From positions 186,001 to 250,000 of the forward strand of contig NZ_JYMR01000051.1 in NCBI RefSeq assembly GCF_000938255.1: a stretch of 64,000 nucleotides of DNA, written 5' to 3'. The translations under genes and the position numbers were made by a program. Shown here one piece after another: positions 9,422-18,203 of this stretch; positions within the stretch are counted from its first letter, which is position 1, and every line of letters starts with the position of its first letter. Under the pieces are notes generated by a model, which was not told the DNA's origin, did not search any database, and worked only from the letters and a program-made list of their open reading frames with translations. The stretch comes from Bradyrhizobium sp. LTSP849. Lineage in GTDB: Bacteria; Pseudomonadota; Alphaproteobacteria; Rhizobiales; Xanthobacteraceae.

Positions 9422-10696
9422 GTGAAATACGTCTCCTACTGGCACGATACCGCACCACGCTTCTCCGGCGGCGCCGAAGGTCCCGTCGAGGGGCACTACG
9501 ACGTTGCGGTGATCGGCGGTGGCTTCACGGGTCTGGGAGCTGCGCGCCAGTTCGCGAAGGCGGGTACGAAGGTTGTCGTTCTCGAAGCGGACCGGGTGAT
9601 CGGCGGCGCATCGGGCCGGAACGGCGGGCATCTCAACAATGGTCTGGCCCACAGCTATCTCGCTGCCAAGACTGAATTGGGCAAGGAGCGAGCCATCGCG
9701 CTTTACCGCGCGCTCGACGCCTCGATCGACACGCTCGAAGCGTTGATCGCGGAGGAGGGCATCGCGTGCGATTTTCGCCGCGCCGGCAAGCTGAAGCTCG
9801 CCTCCAAGCCGAAGCATTTCGATGCCATCGCGCGCAATTTCGAAGTGGTCCATCGCGAGGTTGATCCGGACACAGCATTGCTGTCCGCCCGGGATCTCGG
9901 CGCGGAGATCGGCTCGCCCTTCTTTGGCGGAATGCTCTCGAAGAAGAGCGCGATGATGCATATGGGTCGCTATGGCGTCGGACTGGCCGAGGCCGCCAAG
10001 CGCCGCGGCGCGATCGTCTTCGAGCAGGCACCGGTCACGGCGCAGGCGCGCGAAGGATCGCGGCATCGCCTGACGACGCCTCGCGGCAGCGTCACCGCCG
10101 ATCAGGTGCTGCTTGCGACGGGCGCCTATACCACGCCCAATTTCGGTTACTTCCGGCGACGCCTCGTCGCCGTCGGCAGCTTCATCATAGCGACCCGGCC
10201 GCTGGACGCGGCCGAAATCGCGGCCGTCATGCCCGGCAATCGCACCTGCGTCACGTCGATGAATGTCGGCAATTATTTTCGCCTGGCATCCGACAATCGT
10301 CTGATATTCGGCGGACGGGCGCGCTTCTCGGCGACATCGGACCAGCGCTCCGACGCAAAGAGCGGCGCCATTCTCGTTGACGGTCTCACGCGAATCTTTC
10401 CGCAACTCGCCGGCATAGAGATCGACTATTGCTGGGGTGGCCTCGTCGACATGACCGGCGACCGCTTCCCGCGCGCGGGCTATCAGGACGGGCTGTGGTA
10501 TGCGATGGGTTATGCTGGCCATGGCGCGCAGCTGTCGACCCATCTCGGCATGATCATCGCCGATGCGATGCTTGGACGCGAAGACCGGAATCCGATGAAG
10601 GACCTCGACTGGCCTGCGGTGCCCGGCCACTTTGGCAAGCCGTGGTTCCTGCCGCTGGTGGGAATGTACTACAAGATGCTTGATCGCATTCAGTAG
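9422..10696 (+). CDS. FAD-dependent oxidoreductase, PuuB-like (gamma-glutamylputrescine oxidase family)
   Basis: A 424-residue DAO-superfamily flavoprotein. The N-terminus has the SYWHDT stretch typical of PuuB-like enzymes ahead of the FAD motif GGGFTGLG (about residues 36-43), and SGRNGGHLNNG follows, as in this subfamily. The C-terminus has the FAD loop AMGYAGHGAQL. The start is a GTG at 9422 after a weak GGGA; no ATG fits, since upstream in-frame codons lie inside the HAD gene. PuuB-type enzymes oxidise glutamylated polyamines or other N-substituted amines to aldehydes. The dehydrogenase encoded convergently at 10803 could take the aldehyde, but that pairing is inference. Confidence 0.85.
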   Translation: MKYVSYWHDTAPRFSGGAEGPVEGHYDVAVIGGGFTGLGAARQFAKAGTKVVVLEADRVIGGASGRNGGHLNNGLAHSYLAAKTELGKERAIALYRALDASIDTLEALIAEEGIACDFRRAGKLKLASKPKHFDAIARNFEVVHREVDPDTALLSARDLGAEIGSPFFGGMLSKKSAMMHMGRYGVGLAEAAKRRGAIVFEQAPVTAQAREGSRHRLTTPRGSVTADQVLLATGAYTTPNFGYFRRRLVAVGSFIIATRPLDAAEIAAVMPGNRTCVTSMNVGNYFRLASDNRLIFGGRARFSATSDQRSDAKSGAILVDGLTRIFPQLAGIEIDYCWGGLVDMTGDRFPRAGYQDGLWYAMGYAGHGAQLSTHLGMIIADAMLGREDRNPMKDLDWPAVPGHFGKPWFLPLVGMYYKMLDRIQ

Positions 10697-10759
10697 CCTG
10701 ACGGGGACAAATGCGCGCGCTCGCAGAGGGCCGATCTGTCTTGAGCGTTTGCCGGGATA

Positions 10760-10791
10760 GCGGGGAGGGCGCGGATGTGCGCCTTCTCCGC
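10760..10791. terminator. Bidirectional hairpin between convergent genes
   Basis: GCGGGGAGGGCGC pairs with GCGCCTTCTCCGC across a six-base loop. This 13-bp stem (two G-U pairs) lies between the stop of the PuuB-like gene and the stop of the aldehyde dehydrogenase. It can serve both strands; no T-run follows. Confidence 0.65.
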
Positions 10792-10802
10792 TCCGTGGCC
10801 GC

Positions 10803-12260
10803 TTAGCCCAATCCACCGATGTGGAAGGTCTTCATCTCGAGGTATTCCTCGATCCCGACCTGCGCGCCCTCGCGCCCCAGGCCGGATTGCTTGACACCGC
10901 CGAACGGGGCCACCTCCGTCGACACCATACCGGTGTTGAGGCCGACCATGCCTGCTTCCAGCGCTTCCGCAACGTGCCAGGACCGCTTGAGGTCTCGGGT
11001 GTAGAAATAGGCGGCAAGACCGTAGGGTGTAGCGTTTGCGATGGCAATCGCCTCCTCGTCGGTCTCGAAGCGGAAGAGAGGCGCGACGGGACCAAATGTT
11101 TCTTCATGCGCCAGCACCATGTCGGTGGTGGCCTCGGTCAGGACGATCGGCGCGGCAAATTGCGGACCCTTGGGCAAGGTCGCGGGTTGAGCGGCGATAC
11201 GGGCGCCCTTGGACAGCGCATCGGCGACATGGCGGTTGATCTTGCTGATCGCCGCCTCGTTGATCATCGGTCCGATAGCCACGCCCGGCTCGAGGCCAGA
11301 TCCCACCTTCATGGCCTTGACGCGGGCGACGAGCTTGTCCGCGAAGGCGTCGTAAACGCCGGCCTGCACAAGGATCCGATTGGCGCAAACGCAGGTCTGT
11401 CCGCCATTGCGGAACTTCGACATGATTGCGCCCTCGACCACGAGTTCGAGATCGGCATCGTCAAAAACGATGAAGGGTGCATTTCCGCCGAGCTCGAGGC
11501 TCACGCGCTTGATGCTGTCCGCGGCACCGCGCATCAGCAGTGAGCCGACGCGGGTCGAGCCTGTGAACGAGATCTTGCGCACCTTTTCGTTGGCCATGAT
11601 CTCCGCGCCGATCTCGCTCGGCAGGCCGGTGACGATGTTGATGACGCCGGCGGGAATTCCGGCGCGCTCGGCCAATACCCCGAGAGCCAGCGCCGAATAG
11701 GGCGTGAAGTCCGATGGCTTGATCACGACTGTGCATCCCGCCGCGAGCGCGGGGGCCACCTTGCGCGTGATCATCGCGTTCGGAAAATTCCAGGGCGTGA
11801 TGATTGCGCATACGCCAACCGGTTCCTTGAGAACAACGATGCGCCGGTCGGGCGTTGGTGACGGGATTGTCGTGCCGCCGATCCGCCGGGCTTCCTCCGC
11901 AAACCATTTGACGAAGGAGGCACCGTAGCGGATCTCGCCCCTGGACTCTTCCAATGGCTTGCCCTGTTCGAGCGTCAGAATGCGCGCCAGGTCATCGAGA
12001 TGCGTGATCATGAGCCCATGCCAGGCTTCCAGAAGCGCGGCACGCTCGGCGCTCGTCTTGGCGCGCCAGGCGGGGTACGCCTCGGCCGCAGCGGCAACGG
12101 CGGCGCGAGTCTCATCTCGCCCCATGTCTGGTACGCTACCAAGAGCAGTCTGCGTCGCCGGCTCGATCACGTCGATCGTCTTGCCCGAGAGCGCCCCGAC
12201 CCAATGGCCGCCGATCAAACCCTGCTGGCGGAAGAGGTTCTTGTCGTTGAGTTGCCGCAT
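10803..12260 (-). CDS. gabD: NAD(P)-dependent succinate-semialdehyde dehydrogenase-like aldehyde dehydrogenase
   Basis: A 485-residue ALDH-superfamily enzyme, the exact size range of GabD. The catalytic Glu lies in LELGGNAPF and the catalytic Cys in GGQTCVCANRI. The nucleotide-binding segment PWNFPNAMITRKVAPALAAG and the C-terminal PFGGVKQSGLGREG are as in GabD/YneI-type succinate-semialdehyde dehydrogenases. Family members oxidise succinate semialdehyde or glutarate semialdehyde, so the precise substrate is provisional. It is the last gene of a minus-strand operon with a cupin and a 2-hydroxyacid dehydrogenase, and is convergent with the amine oxidase. Confidence 0.88.
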   Translation of the reverse strand: MRQLNDKNLFRQQGLIGGHWVGALSGKTIDVIEPATQTALGSVPDMGRDETRAAVAAAAEAYPAWRAKTSAERAALLEAWHGLMITHLDDLARILTLEQGKPLEESRGEIRYGASFVKWFAEEARRIGGTTIPSPTPDRRIVVLKEPVGVCAIITPWNFPNAMITRKVAPALAAGCTVVIKPSDFTPYSALALGVLAERAGIPAGVINIVTGLPSEIGAEIMANEKVRKISFTGSTRVGSLLMRGAADSIKRVSLELGGNAPFIVFDDADLELVVEGAIMSKFRNGGQTCVCANRILVQAGVYDAFADKLVARVKAMKVGSGLEPGVAIGPMINEAAISKINRHVADALSKGARIAAQPATLPKGPQFAAPIVLTEATTDMVLAHEETFGPVAPLFRFETDEEAIAIANATPYGLAAYFYTRDLKRSWHVAEALEAGMVGLNTGMVSTEVAPFGGVKQSGLGREGAQVGIEEYLEMKTFHIGGLG

Positions 12261-12294
12261 GTCTCATCCTTCTCCTGGGATCAGCCGAAAGGCA

Positions 12295-12645
12295 TCACGC
12301 CACCGTGACGTAGATCTTGCGGACGGTCTCGATGGTCTTCCACACGCCCGTAAATCCGGGCTTCATGACGAAGCTGTCGCCGGCTGTGAAGGTCACGGGA
12401 TCGCCGCCGTCCGGGGTGATCTCGATGGTGCCGGAGATGATGTGACAGAACTCGAAGGTCTCGCCCTTGATGGAACGCGTTTCGCCGGGCGTCGCTTCCC
12501 ATACGCCGGTATGGACGAGTTCGCCCTTGGCCGCGTCTTGTGCCCAGGTCTTGTAGTGCGGTGTGCCGGCAATGAGCCGCTCTGGCGTTGGACCGGACTC
12601 CTTTGGAGCGAAGGCCGGGTTGGGATCAATCGATTTCAGTAGCAA
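12295..12645 (-). CDS. Small cupin-domain protein (DUF861 type)
   Basis: A 116-residue single-domain cupin. The two cupin motifs can be seen around GETFEFCHIISGTIEITP and PVTFTAGDSFVMKPGFTGVW, matching the DUF861/cupin_3 group that includes ureidoglycine aminohydrolase-like and EutQ-like proteins. The usual metal-binding His of motif 1 is only partly kept, so activity is uncertain. It lies 12 bases after the 2-hydroxyacid dehydrogenase and 34 bases before the aldehyde dehydrogenase. Such cupins often accompany amine catabolic operons; the role here is not known. Confidence 0.75.
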   Translation of the reverse strand: MLLKSIDPNPAFAPKESGPTPERLIAGTPHYKTWAQDAAKGELVHTGVWEATPGETRSIKGETFEFCHIISGTIEITPDGGDPVTFTAGDSFVMKPGFTGVWKTIETVRKIYVTVA

Positions 12646-12657
12646 ATTGGGCTCCTT

Positions 12658-13581
12658 TCAGTAACCACGAGTTCGATCCACGAGCCCGATCAGATCGAGG
12701 CCCGCCTTGTATCGCTTGATGTTGTCGATGACCGCGCGCGCAGCGGTCTCGGCCTGAGTCGCACTTGCCACATGCGGGGTGAGCAGCACCTTCGGATGAG
12801 TCCAGAACGCATGATCGGAGGGCAGCGGCTCCGGCTCAGTGACGTCGATGACGGCGCCGGCGAGCTGACCGTCGTCCAGAGCGGCCAGCAGCGCGAGGTG
12901 ATCGAGCTGCGCGCCGCGTCCCGCATGAATCAGCGCCGCGCCTTTCGGCAGCCGCGCAAACACACTGCGATCCAAGATCCCGTGGGTGTCTGCCGTGAGA
13001 GGAAGCAGGCAGACGAGGATGTCGGTCTCGCCGAGCATTTGGCTGAGGCCAGCGTGGCCGCAATATGTCGCAACGCCCTCTATCGTCTTGGCTGATCGGC
13101 TCCAGCCGCTCAAAGGAAAGCCGAAGGGCTTCAGACTCTCCAGCACGGCGCGGCCGAGCACGCCAAGTCCGAGCAGCCCAACCCGCCGGTCGGTAGCCTG
13201 CTTCTGCGGCAGAGGCCGCCACTGGCGTTGCCGCTGCAAATCGAGATAGGCCGGGAGGTTGCGGTGGAGCGCCAGCACCGCGAGTGTGACATATTCCTGC
13301 ATCATCCGGATGATGCCGTCTTCCACCATCCGGACCACCTTCACCTCGGATGGTATCGATGTTAGCGGAAATTGGTCGATGCCGGCCCCAACTGAAAACA
13401 GCAGTTCGAGATTGCGATAGCGTTCGAGCCCATGGGGCACCGTCCAGCTGATCACGTAGCGAACCTGATCGGGATCGATCGTGGCGGAATCGATTGCGAA
13501 GGGCAGGTCGGGGAGCTCGCGAGCGAAGGCGTTGCGAAAAACGGCTCCACGTTCGGCGTCGGAATTGAACAGAAAAGCCAT
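12658..13581 (-). CDS. D-isomer-specific 2-hydroxyacid dehydrogenase (GhrA-like)
   Basis: A 307-residue NAD(P)-dependent dehydrogenase of the glyoxylate/hydroxypyruvate reductase A kind. It shows the dinucleotide motif GLGVLG, the catalytic Arg in HAGRGAQLD, Glu in VTEPEPLP and His in LTPHVAS. The ATG at 13581 starts AFLFNSD, typical of GhrA-like proteins; the open frame extends upstream but without homology. It reduces small 2-oxoacids (or the reverse) in the cytoplasm. First gene of the operon with the cupin and the aldehyde dehydrogenase. It is a distant paralogue of the enzyme at 29449-30441. Confidence 0.85.
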   Translation of the reverse strand: MAFLFNSDAERGAVFRNAFARELPDLPFAIDSATIDPDQVRYVISWTVPHGLERYRNLELLFSVGAGIDQFPLTSIPSEVKVVRMVEDGIIRMMQEYVTLAVLALHRNLPAYLDLQRQRQWRPLPQKQATDRRVGLLGLGVLGRAVLESLKPFGFPLSGWSRSAKTIEGVATYCGHAGLSQMLGETDILVCLLPLTADTHGILDRSVFARLPKGAALIHAGRGAQLDHLALLAALDDGQLAGAVIDVTEPEPLPSDHAFWTHPKVLLTPHVASATQAETAARAVIDNIKRYKAGLDLIGLVDRTRGY

Positions 13582-13815
13582 TGGTCGATTTTGCAGGGGC
13601 AGAAGATGGCGAACTCGCCGGATGGAGGGAACATAAGCGGACGAGGGCTCGTTTCCATGCCGAATGCGATTGCGATTTGGTGGATTGTTTCGCGCCGCGG
13701 TCATTTTGAAATGCATTCTGCGGCGGCGTATGGCTTATGCTGATCTCGCCTGGGCCGCTCGAGTGCGCCCGGAGTGAGATCATTCGATCGATATTGGGCT
13801 CATCGAGAGGGAGCC

Positions 13816-14718
13816 ATGGAAAAGCGCATCTCCAGTTCGTTTACAGTCGATACTTTTGAGGCACATGCGGCCGATATCGATACGGTCGAGCTTGACTGGC
13901 TCCATGCGCTGTCAATTGGCGTCGGCTGGCCGCATCGCGCCGAGGACTGGCAGTTTCTGCGTGAGGTTGGCCACGGCATCGTGGCTCACGACGAAATCGG
14001 ACGGGTACTCGGATCGGCCATGTGGTTTCCCCATGGCTCAGACTTCGCCACCGTTGCCATGGTCATCACCTCTCCGCGTCTTCAGGCCCTCGGCACCGCG
14101 CAGTGGCTGATGAAGCGCGTTCTGTCCGAATGCAAGGGACGCAATCTGCGCCTCAATGCCACGCGTGCAGCGCGCAAGCTCTATCTGTCGCTCGGCTTCC
14201 GCCTTGAGAGAACGGTTTTCCAGCGTCAAGCCGAGGCGCGGCGACCCGATGAGATGCCGCGCCCTCCCGAAGGAGCCGAACTGCGTCGTCTGGATCAAGC
14301 CGATCTTGCGGGTGTCGCTGAACTTGATGCGCAAGGATTTGGTGCATGTCGCCTCGAGCTGCTCGCAGCTCTCCTGCAGCAATCCGTTGGCTTTGGCCTC
14401 TACCGGCGTGGCCGCCTCGAGGCCTTTGCGCTCTGCCGTCCGTTTGGGCGAGGGCATGTCATCGGTCCTGTGGTGGCTTCGAACGACAGAGACGCGATTG
14501 CTGTGGTGGCGCCGCATGTGACTGCCCATGATGGAGAGTTTCTGAGGCTTGATACGCACCTTGCTGACGGGGAATTCTCCTCCTTCGTCGCTCGGTCGGG
14601 CCTGGCTGTCTTCGACACCGTTACGACGATGTCGTTGGGAGGACACTTCCGCGATCCCAACGAGCGTTCTGAAGAGATGCCCGTAACCTACGCGCTGGCA
14701 AGCCAGGCCCTTGGTTGA
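13816..14718 (+). CDS. GNAT-family acetyltransferase, two-lobed, paralogue of the 7719-8561 gene
   Basis: A 300-residue protein with the same architecture as the acetyltransferase at 7719-8561. Shared features are GWPHRAEDW early, PFGRGHVIGPVVASN in the second lobe and ALASQALG at the C-terminus. The expected acetyl-CoA loop is degenerate here (LQALGTAQWLM instead of R-x-x-G-x-G), so catalysis may be altered. The ATG at 13816 follows GAGAGGGAG at good spacing. It is transcribed divergently from the 2-hydroxyacid dehydrogenase operon with a 234-base shared upstream region. The substrate is unknown. Confidence 0.75.
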   Translation: MEKRISSSFTVDTFEAHAADIDTVELDWLHALSIGVGWPHRAEDWQFLREVGHGIVAHDEIGRVLGSAMWFPHGSDFATVAMVITSPRLQALGTAQWLMKRVLSECKGRNLRLNATRAARKLYLSLGFRLERTVFQRQAEARRPDEMPRPPEGAELRRLDQADLAGVAELDAQGFGACRLELLAALLQQSVGFGLYRRGRLEAFALCRPFGRGHVIGPVVASNDRDAIAVVAPHVTAHDGEFLRLDTHLADGEFSSFVARSGLAVFDTVTTMSLGGHFRDPNERSEEMPVTYALASQALG

Positions 14719-14827
14719 GGGCATATCGCGCCGCTCGCTGTCGTCAGCACAACGATCGGCACGGTACTAGCTCCGCAACGAAACGGCGGTTGGCCCATTC
14801 AAGCGTGAATTCGAACATGCGTTCCGC

Positions 14828-15643
14828 TCACTTCATGTAATCAGGCAAAGTGAACCCGTCATAGAACCGGTCGGCCTGGATCGCGACCTTGAACGTCGGC
14901 GATTTGTAGCCGGCGACGATGTCCTGGGCCCATTCGGAATTGGCGTTGGCCTTCTTCACCGCAAGCACGTTGATGTAGGGCGTCGTCATCTTCTCCAGTG
15001 CAAAGGCGTTGGTCAGCTTCAATCCGCTGAAGATCGCGAAATTGCCCTGGACGGCGGCATAATCCACATCGTCGAGCGCGCGCGGCGCCTGCGCGGCCTC
15101 GAGCGGAACGATTTTGATGCCGCCGGGATTCTTGATGACATCGAGCTCGGAGACCTCGACCGGCTTGCTATCGCGGATCTCGATCAGGCCGAGGTCGCGC
15201 AGCACCCACAGCGCGCGCTGCAGATTGACGGGATCGTTCGGCACCGCGACGCTGGAACCCGGCTTGATCGGCGAACCCAGCGGGTGCTTCTTCGAATAGA
15301 GACCCATCGGTGGTGTCGGGACGTGAACGATGCCGACGAGATCGGTCTTCTGCCGCTCGTTGTAGGAATCGAGGAAGATCGTGTGCTGCATTACATTGGC
15401 ATCGATCTCGGATTTGAACACGGCGTTGTTGGCTTCAAGGCCGGTCGAGAATTCGACATAGCGGATCTTGTAGCCCTTCTTCTTCAGCTCGGGCTCAACC
15501 CCGATCTTGAACTCATCGATATACGGCCCCGGCACGAAGCCGACCCTCAGCTCGGGTTTCGCGGGCTGCTGGGCCAGAGAGTCTACGGCGGCGAAGGGGG
15601 AGAGAGCCAAAAGGCCGGAGAGGAGAAACAACGCTGTCTTCAT
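14828..15643 (-). CDS. MetQ/NlpA-family substrate-binding protein without lipobox
   Basis: A 271-residue periplasmic binding protein of the MetQ/NlpA family (methionine and related ligands). The family is recognised by LRVGFVPGPYIDEF, the run containing QHTIFLDSYN, and SVAVPNDPVNLQRAL. Residues 1-24 form a signal peptide ending near SLAQ. No Cys follows, so it should be cleaved by signal peptidase I and be soluble, unlike lipoprotein MetQ. No MetN or MetI gene is adjacent. It is the last gene of the eight-gene organosulfur run, so it may bind an organosulfur compound or work with a distant transporter. Confidence 0.85.
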   Translation of the reverse strand: MKTALFLLSGLLALSPFAAVDSLAQQPAKPELRVGFVPGPYIDEFKIGVEPELKKKGYKIRYVEFSTGLEANNAVFKSEIDANVMQHTIFLDSYNERQKTDLVGIVHVPTPPMGLYSKKHPLGSPIKPGSSVAVPNDPVNLQRALWVLRDLGLIEIRDSKPVEVSELDVIKNPGGIKIVPLEAAQAPRALDDVDYAAVQGNFAIFSGLKLTNAFALEKMTTPYINVLAVKKANANSEWAQDIVAGYKSPTFKVAIQADRFYDGFTLPDYMK

Positions 15644-15688
15644 GTCTGTTGACTGATCTCGAGTTTGAAGGTGAGTGCGGGTGCGGTC

Positions 15689-17032
15689 TCAGGCGATCGC
15701 CTTGATCGCGTTGGAGTAGACGCTCGCCGGCCGTACGAGGCCGTAATGCTCGCGCAAGGTCGTGCCGGTGTATTCCTCGCGGAACAGGCCGCGCTTGCGC
15801 AGGATCGGGACGACGTGCTCGGTGAAGGCATCGATGCCGCCGGGCAGCCAGGGCGGCATCACGTTGAAACCGTCGGCCGCGCCGCCTTCGAACCAGGTCT
15901 GGATATTGTCTGCGATCTTTTCCGGCGTTCCGGCGATGACCCAGTGGCCGCGCGCACCGGCGAGGCGCTGCACCAGCTGGCGGATCGTCGGCTTTTCGCG
16001 GTCGACGATGTCGACCACGAGCTTGAAGCGGCTGGCGACGCCGCGCGCGCTCGCGGTGTCGATCAGATGCCGGGGGACGGGACCGTCGAGATCATATCCG
16101 GTGAGATCGACGCCGATCATCTGGCGCAACTGGGTCAGGGAATATTCGGGCTGGATCAGCTCGTTGAACTCGTCCTGAAGGCGATCCGCCTCGGCCTGCG
16201 TGCTGCCGATAAAGGGGCTGATGCCGGGCAGGATCTTGATCTCATCGGGGCCGCGGTCGAAGGTGCGGGCTTGGCGCTTGATGTCCGCATAAAAGGCTCT
16301 GGCCGACTCCAGCGTTTGGTGAGCCGTGAAAATCGCCTCTGCGTAACGGGCGGCGAAGGCGCGGCCGTCGTCGGAGGCGCCAGCCTGCACATAGACCGGC
16401 CGGCCCTGGGGGGTGCGAGAGATGTTCAGCGGACCGCGCACGCGAAAATGCTTGCCGACATGGTCGAGCGTGTGGATCTTGCTGGTGTCGGCGAAGATGC
16501 CCGAGGCGGGGTCGTTGACGAGCGCGTCATCCTCCCAGCTGTCCCAGAGCCGCGAGATCACGTCGAGATATTCGCGGGCACGCTCGTAGCGCTCGTGGTG
16601 CGGGGGATGCTCGGGCAGGCCAAAGTTCTGCGCCGCCTGTGGCGCGCTGGTGGTGACGATGTTCCAGCCGGCCCGGCCGCGGCTCAGATGGTCGAGTGAC
16701 GCGAACAGCCGTGCCAGATTGTACGGCTCGGTATAGGTCGTCGATGCCGTCGCGATCAGGCCGATGCGGCTGGTGACGGCCGCGATCGCCGCCAACCACG
16801 TGATCGGCTCGAAGCGAAAGCGCTGGGCGTAGCGGACGTTATCGGCCAGTGCCGGTCCGTCTGCAAAGAAGATGGCGTCGAACTTGCTCGCCTCGGCGCG
16901 CTGCGCCAGCTCCTGGTAATAGGTGATGTCGAGAATGCGATCCGACGCCGATCCCTTGTAGCGCCACGCGGCTTCGTGGTGACCGCCGGGGTAGATGAAG
17001 AGATTGAGGACAAGCTGCCGTTGGTTGCTCAT
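15689..17032 (-). CDS. FMNH2-dependent monooxygenase, NtaA/SnaA/DszA family
   Basis: A 447-residue luciferase-like (LLM) monooxygenase of the NtaA/SnaA/DszA clade, close to the length of DszA. Characteristic stretches are FDAIFFADGPALAD, GLIATASTTYTEPYN, GRAGWNIVTTS and RPVYVQAGASDDGRAFAA. These enzymes use reduced FMN from a separate reductase to oxidise chelators or sulfones. The operon supplies a flavin reductase (18204-18776) and a DszC-like partner. It is 181 bases downstream of the interrupted acetyltransferase's readthrough end. A paralogue with the same motifs is at 24029-25369. Confidence 0.9.
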   Translation of the reverse strand: MSNQRQLVLNLFIYPGGHHEAAWRYKGSASDRILDITYYQELAQRAEASKFDAIFFADGPALADNVRYAQRFRFEPITWLAAIAAVTSRIGLIATASTTYTEPYNLARLFASLDHLSRGRAGWNIVTTSAPQAAQNFGLPEHPPHHERYERAREYLDVISRLWDSWEDDALVNDPASGIFADTSKIHTLDHVGKHFRVRGPLNISRTPQGRPVYVQAGASDDGRAFAARYAEAIFTAHQTLESARAFYADIKRQARTFDRGPDEIKILPGISPFIGSTQAEADRLQDEFNELIQPEYSLTQLRQMIGVDLTGYDLDGPVPRHLIDTASARGVASRFKLVVDIVDREKPTIRQLVQRLAGARGHWVIAGTPEKIADNIQTWFEGGAADGFNVMPPWLPGGIDAFTEHVVPILRKRGLFREEYTGTTLREHYGLVRPASVYSNAIKAIA

Positions 17033-17279
17033 GGTTCGGATGTCCGGATGCAGGCCGTCAATGCGGCACGATTGGACCGAACTCTATGGCGTCAGCGAGA
17101 GCAATGTCGATGAAATGGATTTGCGTTGTTGAATGCGAAGCGAGCATGAATCTAGCGGCAATGCCGCGAGACGGAGATGATGCCGCGTTAGGGTGTTGAG
17201 AGCTGGCGGGCGTCTAGGCCGATCGTGTTCCGGCCGTGGCCTGTGTCACCACGCTGTTGGCCGGCACATCCCTGGTCAC

Positions 17280-18164
17280 CTAGACATTGCCGCCGATCGT
17301 TGAGCCGCGGCCAATGACGATGCGGCCAAGGATCGTCGCGCCGGCATAGATCACGACGTCGTCTTCGACGATCGGATGCCGCGCGTCGCCCTTGATCAGA
17401 TGGCCCTCGTCGTCGGTTGGAAAGTGACGGGCGCCCAGCGTGACCGCCTGATAGATGCGCACATTGTCGCCGATGATGGCGGTCTCCCCGATGACGACAC
17501 CGGTGCCGTGGTCGATGAAGAAGCCGGAGCCGATGCTGGCGCCGGGATGAATGTCGATCCCGGTCCGGGTGTGCGCGATCTCCGCCACCAACCGCGCAAT
17601 CAGCCGCGCGCCGAGCTGATGGAGGATGTGGGCCAGGCGGTGGTGGATGATCGCGGTCATCCCGGGATAGCCGATCAGGATCTCCGGAAAGTTTCTCGCC
17701 GCGGGATCGCCGACGAAGGCGGCGCGGAGATCGCTGATGATCAGCCCGCGCACGTCGGGTAGCTGGGAAGCGAATTTGCGCGTCAGCTCGACCGTGTCGT
17801 CGCGCCGGAATCCGGGCGTGAGCTCGTCGCCGATGAAGAGCGCAGCACGGTGAATCTGGTCGCAAAGTCCGTCGAGCGCGATGCTGAGACGGTTGCCGAC
17901 GAAGTAGTCGATATTCTCGCCGTCGAGATCGAACTGGCCATAGTGACGCGGGAACAGCGCTTCGGTCAGGCCGTCCAGGATCGCCTGAAGCGCCTCGCGC
18001 GAGGGGGCGCGGCGGGCCTCGCCATCCCGGCGGATGCTGTGGGTCTCCTCCCGGGAGACGCGGAGCGCGGCGACGACCCGTTCGAGCTGCCACCGCCGCT
18101 GCGTCGGGCTATCGGGGGCGCGCGCCTCGTCGTCGGATGGTTCGTGGGGGATTTCGTGCTTCAT
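17280..18164 (-). CDS. cysE: Serine O-acetyltransferase (EpsC/CysE type), C-terminus cut by in-frame TAG
   Basis: A 294-residue serine acetyltransferase that makes O-acetylserine for cysteine synthesis. The long N-terminal helical part has YPGMTAIIHHRLAH; the hexapeptide-repeat domain has DIHPGASIG with the Asp and IDHGTG with the His of the active-site pair. Reading stops at TAG (17280-17282) directly after GRGSTIGGNV, where the family continues with Trp. In the same frame 21 more residues (VTRDVPANSVVTQ and on) run to a second TAG at 17214-17216. So this is a nonsense change from TGG, a sequencing error, or a natural truncation. Codons before the stop look intact, and most of the fold remains. 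Confidence 0.85.
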   Translation of the reverse strand: MKHEIPHEPSDDEARAPDSPTQRRWQLERVVAALRVSREETHSIRRDGEARRAPSREALQAILDGLTEALFPRHYGQFDLDGENIDYFVGNRLSIALDGLCDQIHRAALFIGDELTPGFRRDDTVELTRKFASQLPDVRGLIISDLRAAFVGDPAARNFPEILIGYPGMTAIIHHRLAHILHQLGARLIARLVAEIAHTRTGIDIHPGASIGSGFFIDHGTGVVIGETAIIGDNVRIYQAVTLGARHFPTDDEGHLIKGDARHPIVEDDVVIYAGATILGRIVIGRGSTIGGNV

Positions 18165-18203
18165 ACCGCCTCAGTCCCATCGGGGTGGTGTCGGATGATA
18201 ATG

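Noticed and set aside
17188..18093. A 301-codon frame spanning the acetyltransferase stop, read as a frameshift product
   Set aside because: Its translation is Arg-rich and unlike the family; the true frame continues past a simple TAG without a frameshift.
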